38,940 bases of DNA, taken from Myxococcales bacterium. Lineage in GTDB: Bacteria; Myxococcota_A; UBA9160; SMWR01. The DNA lies in assembly GCA_029881215.1 (NCBI GenBank), contig JAOUNA010000009.1, positions 1-38,940 of the forward strand, in the 5' to 3' direction. A model generated the notes under the pieces. The model was not told the origin of the DNA and did no database searches. It saw nothing but the letters and a program-made list of their open reading frames with translations. How positions within the stretch are numbered: the first letter of the stretch is position 1; the number at the start of each line of letters is the position of its first letter. Position numbers and translations under genes: made by a program. Of this stretch, positions 25,594 to 33,576 are shown piece after piece.

Positions 25594-26994
25594 ATGTCCG
25601 AACCGCGCCGCCCGCAACGCCGCTCACGCGTTCCCACGGGGCGGCTGGAGCGTCTCGTGCGCATCGGATGGCTCACCGGCGAAATCGCGCTGGGGGGCGC
25701 CGCCGAGGGTCTGCGTCGCATCGGAGGTGGCGCGCCGAGCCCGAGCAGCGTGTTCCTGACCGGCGCCGCGGGGCGCCGTCTGGCCAGCCGCCTGTCGACG
25801 ATGCGCGGCGCCGCCATGAAGCTCGGCCAGCTGCTCTCCCTCGAGGCCGACGACCTGCTGCCGCCGGAGGTCACGGAGGCGCTCTCGGTGCTGCGCGCGG
25901 AGGGCGATGCCATGCCCCGCTCGCAGCTGCGGCGCGTGCTGGGTCGGAACTGGGGCAAGGGCTGGGAGCAGCGCTTCGCCTCCTTCGACTTCGAGCCCAT
26001 CGCGGCCGCGTCGATCGGGCAGGTGCACGCGGCCGTGACCCGCGACGGCCGCGAGCTCGCGCTCAAGATCCAGTACCCGGGCGTGGCGAGCAGCATCGAC
26101 AGCGACGTGGACAATCTGGCGGCGCTCCTGCGTCTGGCGCGCGTCCTGCCCGGCGACGTGGACTTCTCGCTGGTGCTCGCCGAGGCGAAGCACCAGCTGC
26201 GGCGCGAGGCGGACTACCAAACCGAAGCCGAGCAGCTGCGCCGCTACCGCGCGCTGCTGTCCGATGATCCCGAGTTCGTGGTGCCGCGCGTGCACGACGA
26301 CTTCACGACCTCGCGCATCCTCGCCATGGACCGCCTGCGCGGCGTGCCGCTCGAGGATGCCTGCGGCAGCGACCACACCGATGCGCGCCGCGACGCGCTG
26401 TGCGCGCTGCTGCTCCGCCTGGTGCTGCGCGAGCTCTTCGAGTTCGGCTTCATGCAGTCGGATCCGAACTTTGCCAACTATCTGCTGCTTCCCGACGGCC
26501 GGGTTGCGCTGCTCGATCTCGGGGCGGGCTACGAGATTCCGCCGGCGCTGTCCTCCGGCTACGCGCGCCTGTTCCGCGCCGCCGCCGACCAGAACCGCGG
26601 CGAGCTCAAGCGCGTGGCGCAGGAGATCGGCTTCATCGCGGCTTCGGACACGCCGGCGCAGGCGGAAGCGATCGTCGATCTGATGCTGCTCGCCACGGAG
26701 CCCCTGCAACACCGCGGTGTCTACGATTTCGGCGCCTCCAAGCTGCCCGCGCGAGCGCGCGACGCCGGCACGTCGCTCGTGTTCAAGCAGGGCGTGTGGC
26801 GCCCGCCGCCCGCCGCCACGCTGCTGTTGCAGCGCAAGCTCGGCGGCACCTTCCTGGTCTGCGTGCGCCTGCGCGGCCGCGTCGATGCCCGCGCGCTGCT
26901 CGAAGAGGCGCTGGCGCGGCGCGCGTCAGACGAGGCCCGCGCGGCGGCGCCAGCGCGGGCGAGCGACGGCGATCGGGCCGAGGCCCCGTTCTGA
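25594..26994 (+). CDS. ABC1/UbiB (AarF) family atypical kinase
   Basis: Protein of 466 residues with the ABC1 hallmarks: KxGQ motif (MKLGQLLS), Ala-rich loop in place of the P-loop (AAASIGQVHAA), the ion-pair Lys (ALKIQYPG), the catalytic-loop equivalent QSDPNFANYL and the metal-binding DLG. Family members act as ATPases that support ubiquinone or other prenyl-lipid metabolism at the membrane (UbiB, COQ8). There is no C-terminal transmembrane pair as in UbiB proper, so it is a soluble or peripheral subtype. Its divergent neighbour is a lipid acyltransferase, consistent with a lipid role. Substrate unknown. Confidence 0.92.
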   Translation: MSEPRRPQRRSRVPTGRLERLVRIGWLTGEIALGGAAEGLRRIGGGAPSPSSVFLTGAAGRRLASRLSTMRGAAMKLGQLLSLEADDLLPPEVTEALSVLRAEGDAMPRSQLRRVLGRNWGKGWEQRFASFDFEPIAAASIGQVHAAVTRDGRELALKIQYPGVASSIDSDVDNLAALLRLARVLPGDVDFSLVLAEAKHQLRREADYQTEAEQLRRYRALLSDDPEFVVPRVHDDFTTSRILAMDRLRGVPLEDACGSDHTDARRDALCALLLRLVLRELFEFGFMQSDPNFANYLLLPDGRVALLDLGAGYEIPPALSSGYARLFRAAADQNRGELKRVAQEIGFIAASDTPAQAEAIVDLMLLATEPLQHRGVYDFGASKLPARARDAGTSLVFKQGVWRPPPAATLLLQRKLGGTFLVCVRLRGRVDARALLEEALARRASDEARAAAPARASDGDRAEAPF

Positions 26995-27080
26995 TCGACG
27001 CCGCGCGCGCAGCGGGCTCGCCGCCGGGGTTTGGTACCGTCCGCAGCCCGCGAAGACACGCGGCAAGCAGGGAGCGTGAG

Positions 27081-28390
27081 GTGGGGCGGCGAGACGCGCG
27101 GATCGGACAGCGACGCGGGCGGCGTGGTCGGCGACCCGGCCGGCGACGACGCGCGGCTGCCTGTGCGCTCGGTCTGGTGCTGGGCGCCGCGCCGCTGAGC
27201 GCCGAGGAGCTCTACGAGGCACCCGGCGCGCTGCGCGCGCGCGAGCTGCTGCCGCCCGAGCTGCGCGAAGGGCCCTGCCACCGCGTCGCGGACGTGGTTT
27301 CGACCGACGGCCTGCTGCGCGTCTACGCGGTCGAGACGGAGTTCGGCCGCTTCGAGGCGCGCGGCGAGGACGTGTTGCGGGCGCGCATCCGCGAAGCCGA
27401 GGCACTCGTCGCGCTGCGCGACGCGCGCCGCATGCCGCCTTCGCAGCGGCGGAGAAGCAGGCCGGGCCGAGCCCCTTCGTCTCGGGTCGGCGCCTCGGCG
27501 GGGGAACGATCCGGATGCGGCCGCAATCCTCAGCCGGCGCCGGCGTGCTGCTGCCAGGGCTGCCGGGCGCCGACGCAGCGGGCGGCGACTTCCTCGGGCA
27601 GCTCGTCGCCTTCCAGGCGCGCAAGCGCGAGATCGCCGCCGCGCTCGGTGTCGATCCGTACTGCGACAACGCCCCGCTGCAGGAGGCGCTCGATCGCCAC
27701 GCCTGGGCCGTGCAGGCGGGCGGCGCGCCGCTGCCCAGCGCAGCGCCCGACGCCTCTGCGACCCCGGTGCTTTCCGACGGCGGCGCGGCCCGCAGCGAGC
27801 GGGCGGGCGAGATGCTGCGCGACTACTCCGCGGAGGATCTGGAGCGGCTCAACCGCATCGAGCTCGCCGTCATGGGCGTGCCCGAGCCGCTGCGCGAGCA
27901 GTTCATCGCGAACCCCGCCTACTCGCCCAGCCACGAGACCGTGCTGGTCGAGGCGCTCGCGGCGCTCGAGGGGACGGAAGACCGCGTCGCCTTCATCGAG
28001 GCCGCCGTCGCGGCGCAGTCCGGCGACGAGGCGCAGGACTACCAGCGCATGGCAGAGCTCATGCGCCGCTACGCGGATCGCGCGGGCGGGCTCGAGCGCA
28101 TCGAGCGCGTCGAGGGCGGTGTCGCCGCGCGCGCGCAGGACGGCACCCTGGTCGTGCCCGTGCGCGCCGATCACGCGCTGTGGACGCAGCGCATGGCGAG
28201 CCTGGCCGAGAGCGTCGCGCGGGAGATGGGCGGAGACCGGGATGCCGCGCGGGCGCGCATCGTGTTCTCGGGCTCGGTCTCGCCCATGGCGCGCGAGCAC
28301 CTCGAGAATCTCGGCATGTCGGTGGCGGAGGACGCCATGGACGCGCCGCCGTCCGAGCCGGACGGCGCCGAGAGCGGAGCGTCGCCGTGA
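27081..28390 (+). pseudogene. Conserved exported protein interrupted by an apparent -1 frameshift
   Basis: Frame one starts at GTG 27081 (AGGGAG 6 bases upstream) with a basic N-terminus and signal peptide, then a strand-rich region ending EAEALVALRDARR near 27431. The protein sense continues in another frame (AAFAAAEKQAG at about 27434 onward, then LGVDPYCDNAPLQEAL) to the stop at 28390. Restoring one base between about 27427 and 27433 would join both parts. The joined layout (VETEFGRFEA, IREAEAL, LGVDPY, then AW) matches a conserved proteobacterial family of unknown function that I recall as one continuous frame. It may be a sequencing error or a real pseudogene. There is no slippery heptamer. 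An ATG at 27515 could begin a shorter product. The end overlaps the protease gene (GTGA). Confidence 0.6.
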
Positions 28391-29850
28391 GCCGTGCGCG
28401 CCGACTTCGCGCCGCGGCTCTGCTGCTGCTGTCCGCCTGCGCACTCGCCTGCGGCGGTGGCGGTACGACCCAGGCGGCGCCGCGCCGCGAGGTCATCCTG
28501 CGCACCGAGGCGGACGACGAGCGGGTCGGCGAGCAGACCGCCATGCAGGTCGGCGGCGCGATGGGCTTCGTCGAAGATGCCGCGCTCGGGGCCTACGTCG
28601 ACGCCGTCGGCAAACGCCTGGCGCGCTACGCGCCCCGCGGCGGCTTCCAGTACCAGTTCAAGATCGTGGACCAGGACGTCCCGAACGCCTTCGCGTTGCC
28701 CGGCGGATACATCTACGTGTCGCGAGGCCTGCTGATCATGGCCAACTCGGAGGACGATCTCGCCGGGGTCCTCGGCCACGAGATCGTCCACGTCGCGGCG
28801 CGGCACGCTGCCGCGCGCCAGGGCGTCATCCAGGGCATGCCGGGCATCGTGCAGGCGCTCGCCGGCGGAACCATCGCCGAGTACGGTCGCGATCAGGAGC
28901 GCGAAGCCGATCGCCTCGGGCAGGGACTCGCCGGGCTCGCCGGCTACGATCCGCAGGGACTCGCGAACTTCCTCACCAGCCTCGAGTTCCAGGAGCGGCT
29001 CCAGCTCGGCGGCTCGCGCCTGCCCCGCTTCTTCGACTCCCACCCCGCCACCGCCGAGCGGACCGCGTCGGCGTCGAGCCGCGCGCGCATGGTCGCCTGG
29101 CAGCGCGAGCCCGGGATCGCAAACGGTCCGGCCGGCTACCTGGAGAAGATCGAGGGCCTGGTGGTGGGAACAGGCGCCTCGGAAGGCGTGTTCCAGGGCA
29201 GCCGCTTCCTGCACCCCGAGCTCGACTTCACGCTGCGCTTCCCGCCCGACTGGGACACGCAGAACACGCGCGAGGCCGTGGGCGCGATCTCGCCACAGCG
29301 CGACGCGATGATCTCGCTGGCGCACGAAGCCATGGGGCAGGATCCGCGGCGCGCCGCCTCGGACTTCCTCGCGCGCGCCCGCGAGCAGGGGCTGCGCGTG
29401 GACAGGACGCAGCCGGTCGTGCTCGCCGGGATGAACGCGTTCCGCGCCGAGGGGCACGCGCTGGCATCGGGCGCCGCGCTGCCCGTCGAGCTCACCTGGA
29501 TCGCGCACCGGGGCGCCATCTACCGCATCACGGGCGTGTCGAGCCCGCGCGCCGGAACCCGCTACAGCGGCGCGTTTCGCAGCGTGGTGCGCAGCTTTCG
29601 CCCGCTCAGCGCGGAGGCGCGCCAGAGCATCCGGGAGAGCCGCCTGCGCATCGTGCCGGCGCGCGCGGGCGAGACGCTCCCCGAGCTCAGCGAACGCACC
29701 GGCAACTTGTGGAACGTGCAGGAGACGGCGGTGATGAACGGGCTCTACGCGAACGCGATCCTCGCATCCGGCCAGCGGGTGAAGGTGGCGCTGCCCGAGC
29801 GCTACGGCGCGCTGCGGCGCTCCGAGGCGTACGCGTCATCGGAGCACTGA
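28387..29850 (+). CDS. M48-family metalloprotease lipoprotein with LysM-like tail
   Basis: Exported zinc protease of 487 residues. The N-terminus (LLLLSAC) fits a lipoprotein signal, so it probably sits in the periplasm on a membrane. The zinc site is HEIVH at 131-135 with the third ligand Glu171 in EREAD (ExxxD to Asp175). After the peptidase domain (about 30-230) comes a PsbP/DcrB-like beta region (about 270-410). A C-terminal LysM-like segment follows (about 418-475, GETLPELSERTGN, ILASGQRVKVALP). The layout resembles BepA/YfgC-like quality-control proteases with extra domains. GTG start overlaps the stop of the preceding frameshifted gene. Confidence 0.9.
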   Translation: MSRARRLRAAALLLLSACALACGGGGTTQAAPRREVILRTEADDERVGEQTAMQVGGAMGFVEDAALGAYVDAVGKRLARYAPRGGFQYQFKIVDQDVPNAFALPGGYIYVSRGLLIMANSEDDLAGVLGHEIVHVAARHAAARQGVIQGMPGIVQALAGGTIAEYGRDQEREADRLGQGLAGLAGYDPQGLANFLTSLEFQERLQLGGSRLPRFFDSHPATAERTASASSRARMVAWQREPGIANGPAGYLEKIEGLVVGTGASEGVFQGSRFLHPELDFTLRFPPDWDTQNTREAVGAISPQRDAMISLAHEAMGQDPRRAASDFLARAREQGLRVDRTQPVVLAGMNAFRAEGHALASGAALPVELTWIAHRGAIYRITGVSSPRAGTRYSGAFRSVVRSFRPLSAEARQSIRESRLRIVPARAGETLPELSERTGNLWNVQETAVMNGLYANAILASGQRVKVALPERYGALRRSEAYASSEH

Positions 29851-29875
29851 GGCTCCGGTCCCGCTCCGCAGCCGC

Positions 29876-30781
29876 TCAGAACTCCGCGGCCGAGACCCGG
29901 TGCTCGCCGCTGCGCGTTTGCCTGATGGTGCTGAAGCTGCTGTCGGTGTACTCGTGGCAGGCGCCCGTGCAGTCCTTCAGCTCCGCCACGGTATACAGGA
30001 TGGGCGGCGAATCGACCTTCTTGTGAGCGTCGGGCTTGAAGTCGGTCGCGTGGCACGCGGCGCAATCGGGCGCATAGCCCGGGCTCGGCCACGGAACGCT
30101 GTCGCGGTTCGTGGTGTGGCACGCGGTGCAGTCGAGCGCGCGGCGATGATCGCCGGAGTAGCCGGCGGAGGCGTGGCGGAACGTCGACGGACTCCAGCGT
30201 CTCGTGTCGTGGCAGGCGCCGCAGTCGCTGGTCGTCACGAAGTGCCCGGTGTCGATGCCCGTCGCCGTGACGCCGTCGTGACAGCCCGCGCAGGTCCCCG
30301 TGATGTTCGCGTGGTCGAAGCTCGCCGGCGTCCACGCCAGCGTCGAGTGGCAGGACCCGCAATCCCCGTTGGTCAGGATGTGATCGAGGGGCTTGCCCGT
30401 CGCCTGCATGCCGTCGTGACAAGTGGCGCAGCGGCCTTCGACGCCCGAGTGATCGAATACGGCGCGGCTCCAGATCACCGTGTCGTGGCAGTCATCGCAG
30501 CGATTCGAGCTGGAGACGTGGTCGCGGGTCTTCTCCGTCTGGGCGCGCAGGCCGGAGCCGTCGTGGCAGAGCTCGCAGCGGTCGGGTGTTCCCGCGAACA
30601 GGCCCTCGGCGTGGCACGATTCGCACGGCTCCCTGCGGTGCGAGCCGGTCAGCGGAAAGCGGGTCGTCGAGTGGTCGAACGCCGCGCCGCTCTGCGCCCG
30701 TGCGGGGTCGCTCCAGAGCAGAGAGCCGGCGAGCGCGCAGCACCCCAGCAGGAAACGGATCGAGACGCATCGCGTGTTCAT
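29876..30781 (-). CDS. Multiheme c-type cytochrome, nine CXXCH plus one CXXXCH
   Basis: Exported cytochrome of 301 residues with a signal peptide (about 1-30, ending DPARAQ). I count nine CXXCH haem motifs (CESCH, CELCH, CDDCH, CATCH, CGSCH, CAGCH, CGACH, CTACH, CAACH). A tenth element near the C-terminus, CTGACH, has one extra spacer residue. Units of about 30 residues of the type C..CHD...W....FDH recur, like the cytochrome c7/c3-type families. The C-terminal SGEHRVS segment is a feature I recall from related deltaproteobacterial proteins. The start forms an ATGA overlap with the 21-haem gene, so the two are co-translated. It should carry electrons in the periplasm or at the outer membrane. 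Confidence 0.93.
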   Translation of the reverse strand: MNTRCVSIRFLLGCCALAGSLLWSDPARAQSGAAFDHSTTRFPLTGSHRREPCESCHAEGLFAGTPDRCELCHDGSGLRAQTEKTRDHVSSSNRCDDCHDTVIWSRAVFDHSGVEGRCATCHDGMQATGKPLDHILTNGDCGSCHSTLAWTPASFDHANITGTCAGCHDGVTATGIDTGHFVTTSDCGACHDTRRWSPSTFRHASAGYSGDHRRALDCTACHTTNRDSVPWPSPGYAPDCAACHATDFKPDAHKKVDSPPILYTVAELKDCTGACHEYTDSSFSTIRQTRSGEHRVSAAEF

Positions 30782-32373
30782 CGCATGCTCCTCAGCTCTC
30801 GCCACGACGTATCGACGTGACACTGGCCACAGCTGCGCCCGAAGGAGCCTCGATGCACGTCGTCCTCGGTGTGGCACGTCTCGCAGCGGCGCGACTGCTG
30901 CACCCGGCCGCGCGTCGGCTCGCTGTGGCACGCGCGGCAGGCGAGGCCCTCGTGGGCTCCGTGCAGGGAGAAAGACGTCTGCGTGTCGTGATCGAAGCTC
31001 CAGACGCGCCAGCTGTTCGGCACGTGACAGCGCCCGCAATCGTCGCCGAGCCGAGTCTCGTGGTGGTCGTCAGTGGCGTGACACGAGGAACAGTTCGGAT
31101 CCGCGTCCGCGAAGCGCTGGCTGCGATGGCAGTCCTCGCACGAGACCAGCGCGTGGAGCCCGAGCAGGGGGAATTTCGTCAGCCCGTGATCGAATGACAC
31201 CTGGTCTGCCCACCCGCGTTCGTCGTGACACCCAGCGCAATCCCTGCCTTCCTGGCCCTCGTGCGCGTCGTCTGCTCGGTGACACGAGTAGCAGTTCATC
31301 GAGATTCGTTCTTTTCCGAGGGTTCCCTTGTGACATGCGTCACAACGCACCTCCCCGTGCAGCCCGCGCAGCGGGAAGCGGGTCTTTCGATCGTGTTGGA
31401 AACGGGAGGACTTCCACGACTGGCTGGTGTGGCAGTCGCCGCAGCGCGGCCCGTTGCGCCCGCGGTGGTCGTCGTCGAGGCGGTGACAGGTTCCGCACTC
31501 CAAGGGGAGCTTCTCGTCGAACGCATCCTGGCGGTGGCAGCTCCGGCACGCCAGCTCGCGGTGCGCGCCCGTGAGCGGGAAGCGCGTCTTCGAGCCGTGA
31601 TCGAAGCGCGTCTTCTTCCAGCTGACGGAGTCGTGGCAGTCCCCGCACGCCGCTCCGAGACGCCCCCGGTGGCTGTCGTCGATGCCGTGGCAGCTGGCGC
31701 AGGAGGTGGGCGTCTTCTTGTAGCGCTCGTTCACGTGGCACGCGGCGCACTGCACCTGCGCGTGGGAGCCCTTCAAGGGGAAGGCTGTGGCGGCGTGCTC
31801 GAAACGCGCCCGATTCCAGCTCGTCTCCTGGTGGCAGTCGCCGCAGGCCTCGCCGAGCCCCTGCCTGTGCGGATCGTCGTCGCGGTGGCAACCGATACAG
31901 GCCGAGGCCGCCTCGGAGAAGCGCTGCCCCGCCGCATGGCAGCGCTCACAGGTGAGGCTCGCGTGGGCGCCGCGCAGGCTGAAGTCGGTCTTGCGGTGGT
32001 CGAACGCATCGCGGTCGAGGCCGAGGACATCGGCCTCGCGCCCCTTGTGCTCGGTGTGGCAGTCGCGGCAGGCGACTCGATCCACATCCGTCAGCCGACC
32101 GTGATAGCCCCGTTGGCTCTCGAGATCCGCGCCGACTGCCTTGTGACAGTCCACGCACAGCTCGCGCTGCGCCTCGGCGCGCAGCGCCTGGTGGCAGCTG
32201 GCGCAATCGGCTTCGATCTTCGCGTGCCCGGCGATCACGGGGCCGGGCATCACCAGCGTCTTCCAGTCGCCGGCGCGCGCCGCGCTGGAGAGCAGCACGA
32301 CCGCGAGCGACAGGATTCGCCACCCCGCGCGGCGCAGCGACCGGCTTCGCGACCTGTGCGTGACACGGGACAT
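30778..32373 (-). CDS. Large modular 21-heme c-type cytochrome
   Basis: Exported cytochrome of 531 residues with a signal peptide (about 14-35, ending AARAGDW). I count 21 CXXCH motifs, one per 25 residues. The first three are in an N-terminal c3-like part. The other eighteen fall in six modules of about 60-66 residues, each with three haems and the frame FPLxGxH, C..CH, C..CH, DDxHxG, C..CH, W. Many extra His residues can serve as second axial ligands. Such strings form haem nanowires in known families. The gene begins next to the stop of the membrane cytochrome b gene (no gap) and its end overlaps the smaller cytochrome by 4 bases. No lipobox, so location outside the inner membrane is certain but the exact site is not. 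Confidence 0.95.
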   Translation of the reverse strand: MSRVTHRSRSRSLRRAGWRILSLAVVLLSSAARAGDWKTLVMPGPVIAGHAKIEADCASCHQALRAEAQRELCVDCHKAVGADLESQRGYHGRLTDVDRVACRDCHTEHKGREADVLGLDRDAFDHRKTDFSLRGAHASLTCERCHAAGQRFSEAASACIGCHRDDDPHRQGLGEACGDCHQETSWNRARFEHAATAFPLKGSHAQVQCAACHVNERYKKTPTSCASCHGIDDSHRGRLGAACGDCHDSVSWKKTRFDHGSKTRFPLTGAHRELACRSCHRQDAFDEKLPLECGTCHRLDDDHRGRNGPRCGDCHTSQSWKSSRFQHDRKTRFPLRGLHGEVRCDACHKGTLGKERISMNCYSCHRADDAHEGQEGRDCAGCHDERGWADQVSFDHGLTKFPLLGLHALVSCEDCHRSQRFADADPNCSSCHATDDHHETRLGDDCGRCHVPNSWRVWSFDHDTQTSFSLHGAHEGLACRACHSEPTRGRVQQSRRCETCHTEDDVHRGSFGRSCGQCHVDTSWRELRSMR

Positions 32374-33348
32374 TCAGTACACGTGCACCGCAAGCACGTG
32401 CACCGCGGCCGTGGCGAAGAGCAGGACGCAGAGCGGCAGGTGGAGCACGTGCCAGATGGCGAAGGCGCGTTCGTAGCCCGAGAAGCGCGCGACGCGCCGG
32501 ACGGCGGCGCCGTACTGTTCGAGTGCGCGCCGGGCGGCCCGCGGATGCAGTCCGAGCCGATCGGCACCCCGGCGCTGGGCGGTCAGGAGCGGACGCACGC
32601 TGCGCCACGCCCGGCGCACGGCGGCGCGTTCGATCCCTCCGGCGCGGAGAAAGCGCCAGGCGCCCTGCACGCGGCCGCTGGACGGTGTGAGCAGCCGGGA
32701 CTCGAGCTCGCGCAGGGTGCGGATGAGCTCCGGCGAGTGCTGCGCGAGGGCGCCGAGGGCGCCACGTCCATCCTGTGCGGCGGCGCGGATCTCGGCGAGC
32801 GTGGCGCGTCGCCCGTGGTACTCGTGGTGGATCCGGGTGTAGATGAAGCGCCCCGCGATGCCGCTGCCCGCCACGAGCAGCATGCTGACCAGTGCAACCG
32901 TCGAGTTGCGCGATCCGAGCTGGAAGTTCGCGTGCAGCAGGATGGCGGTGGGCCCGAGCAGGCCGAGCATCATGTGCACGAGAAACCAGCCGCGCAGGCT
33001 GCCTAGATTGCGCAGCGCCCGAATCCGCTTGCGCAGCGAGTAGAGCAGAAGAAGCGCCATCATGGCGAGGCCGGCGATGCCGAGTGCGTAGCCGACCCCC
33101 GACCTGGCCACGATCCAGTACTCGTCGCGCGCGAGCCAACCCGTCCAGAGCAGCAGCGCGCAGGCGATCCCCGTGCCGGCGAGGCTGAGCGCGAGCGCGG
33201 ACGCGCGCTGGCCCGGCGCGCGCGCGGGACGGGCGGGCGGCGCGACGGGCCCGTGCTGGCCGCGCGCGCTGCGCAGGGGCGGGGTGGATCGCGCCGCGGC
33301 TGCAGGCGTCGTTGCAGTCGTTGCGCGGGAGGCTTCGTTGCGCGGCAT
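32374..33348 (-). CDS. Ferric-reductase-like di-heme b membrane protein
   Basis: Integral inner-membrane protein of 324 residues. It has a Pro/Ala/Arg-rich soluble N-terminus, four hydrophobic helices, a polar loop of about 100 residues and a last helix. Two helices each carry His-X13-His: one in LVHMMLGLLGPTAILLH, one in LHLPLCVLLFATAAVH. This is the spacing that holds two stacked b haems in ferric-reductase/NOX and cytochrome b proteins. It has no FAD/NAD domain, so it probably takes electrons from quinol or from a partner. First gene of the cytochrome operon. The ATG at 33348 is chosen; an in-frame GTG at 33414 is also possible. No clear ribosome site for either. Confidence 0.8.
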   Translation of the reverse strand: MPRNEASRATTATTPAAAARSTPPLRSARGQHGPVAPPARPARAPGQRASALALSLAGTGIACALLLWTGWLARDEYWIVARSGVGYALGIAGLAMMALLLLYSLRKRIRALRNLGSLRGWFLVHMMLGLLGPTAILLHANFQLGSRNSTVALVSMLLVAGSGIAGRFIYTRIHHEYHGRRATLAEIRAAAQDGRGALGALAQHSPELIRTLRELESRLLTPSSGRVQGAWRFLRAGGIERAAVRRAWRSVRPLLTAQRRGADRLGLHPRAARRALEQYGAAVRRVARFSGYERAFAIWHVLHLPLCVLLFATAAVHVLAVHVY

Positions 33349-33430
33349 CTGAAACCCGGGGTGAGGGGCGACCCTTCGCTTCGATCGTCCGGAGCGGAAC
33401 TGCACATCGGACACGCCGTGCCCGCAGGAT

Positions 33431-33446
33431 CGTGACGAAGATCACG
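33431..33446. promoter_or_regulatory. CRP/FNR-superfamily-like operator between the two redox operons
   Basis: CGTGA-N6-TCACG is a perfect 5-bp dyad with the spacing of the CRP-family consensus TGTGA-N6-TCACA. It lies 83 bases upstream of the cytochrome b start and 131 upstream of the barrel gene start, in a 228-base divergent gap. Inverted repeats TCGGACA/TGTCCGA (33407-33413, 33463-33469) share nearly the same centre. A regulator of the CRP/FNR class, which often responds to oxygen, NO or energy state, is a plausible binder. No promoter elements could be fixed. Confidence 0.5.
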
Positions 33447-33576
33447 CGTTGGGCGGTTCCGCTGTCCGAAATTGCCCCGGGCGCGGCTCGGACGCGACGG
33501 GACGCGCACCCGACGGGTAACAGGGCATGTGGCGAAATCCGGTGTCTCGATGCTGCTTGCGGCACAGGAGCGTCGC

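Noticed and set aside
22626-26267. A 1213-codon open frame on the plus strand
   Set aside because: It crosses the PilZ, stress-protein, esterase, acyltransferase and ABC1 genes, is Arg/Ala/Pro-rich low-complexity throughout and has no ribosome site.
26400-30026. A 1208-codon plus-strand open frame
   Set aside because: Only the part 27081 to about 27431 makes sense as protein (first half of the frameshifted gene). The rest is a shadow of the ABC1, downstream and protease genes.
31225-33006. A long plus-strand frame opposite the 21-haem cytochrome
   Set aside because: It is the mirror of regularly spaced CXXCH codons, giving a false Val/Ala-rich repeat.
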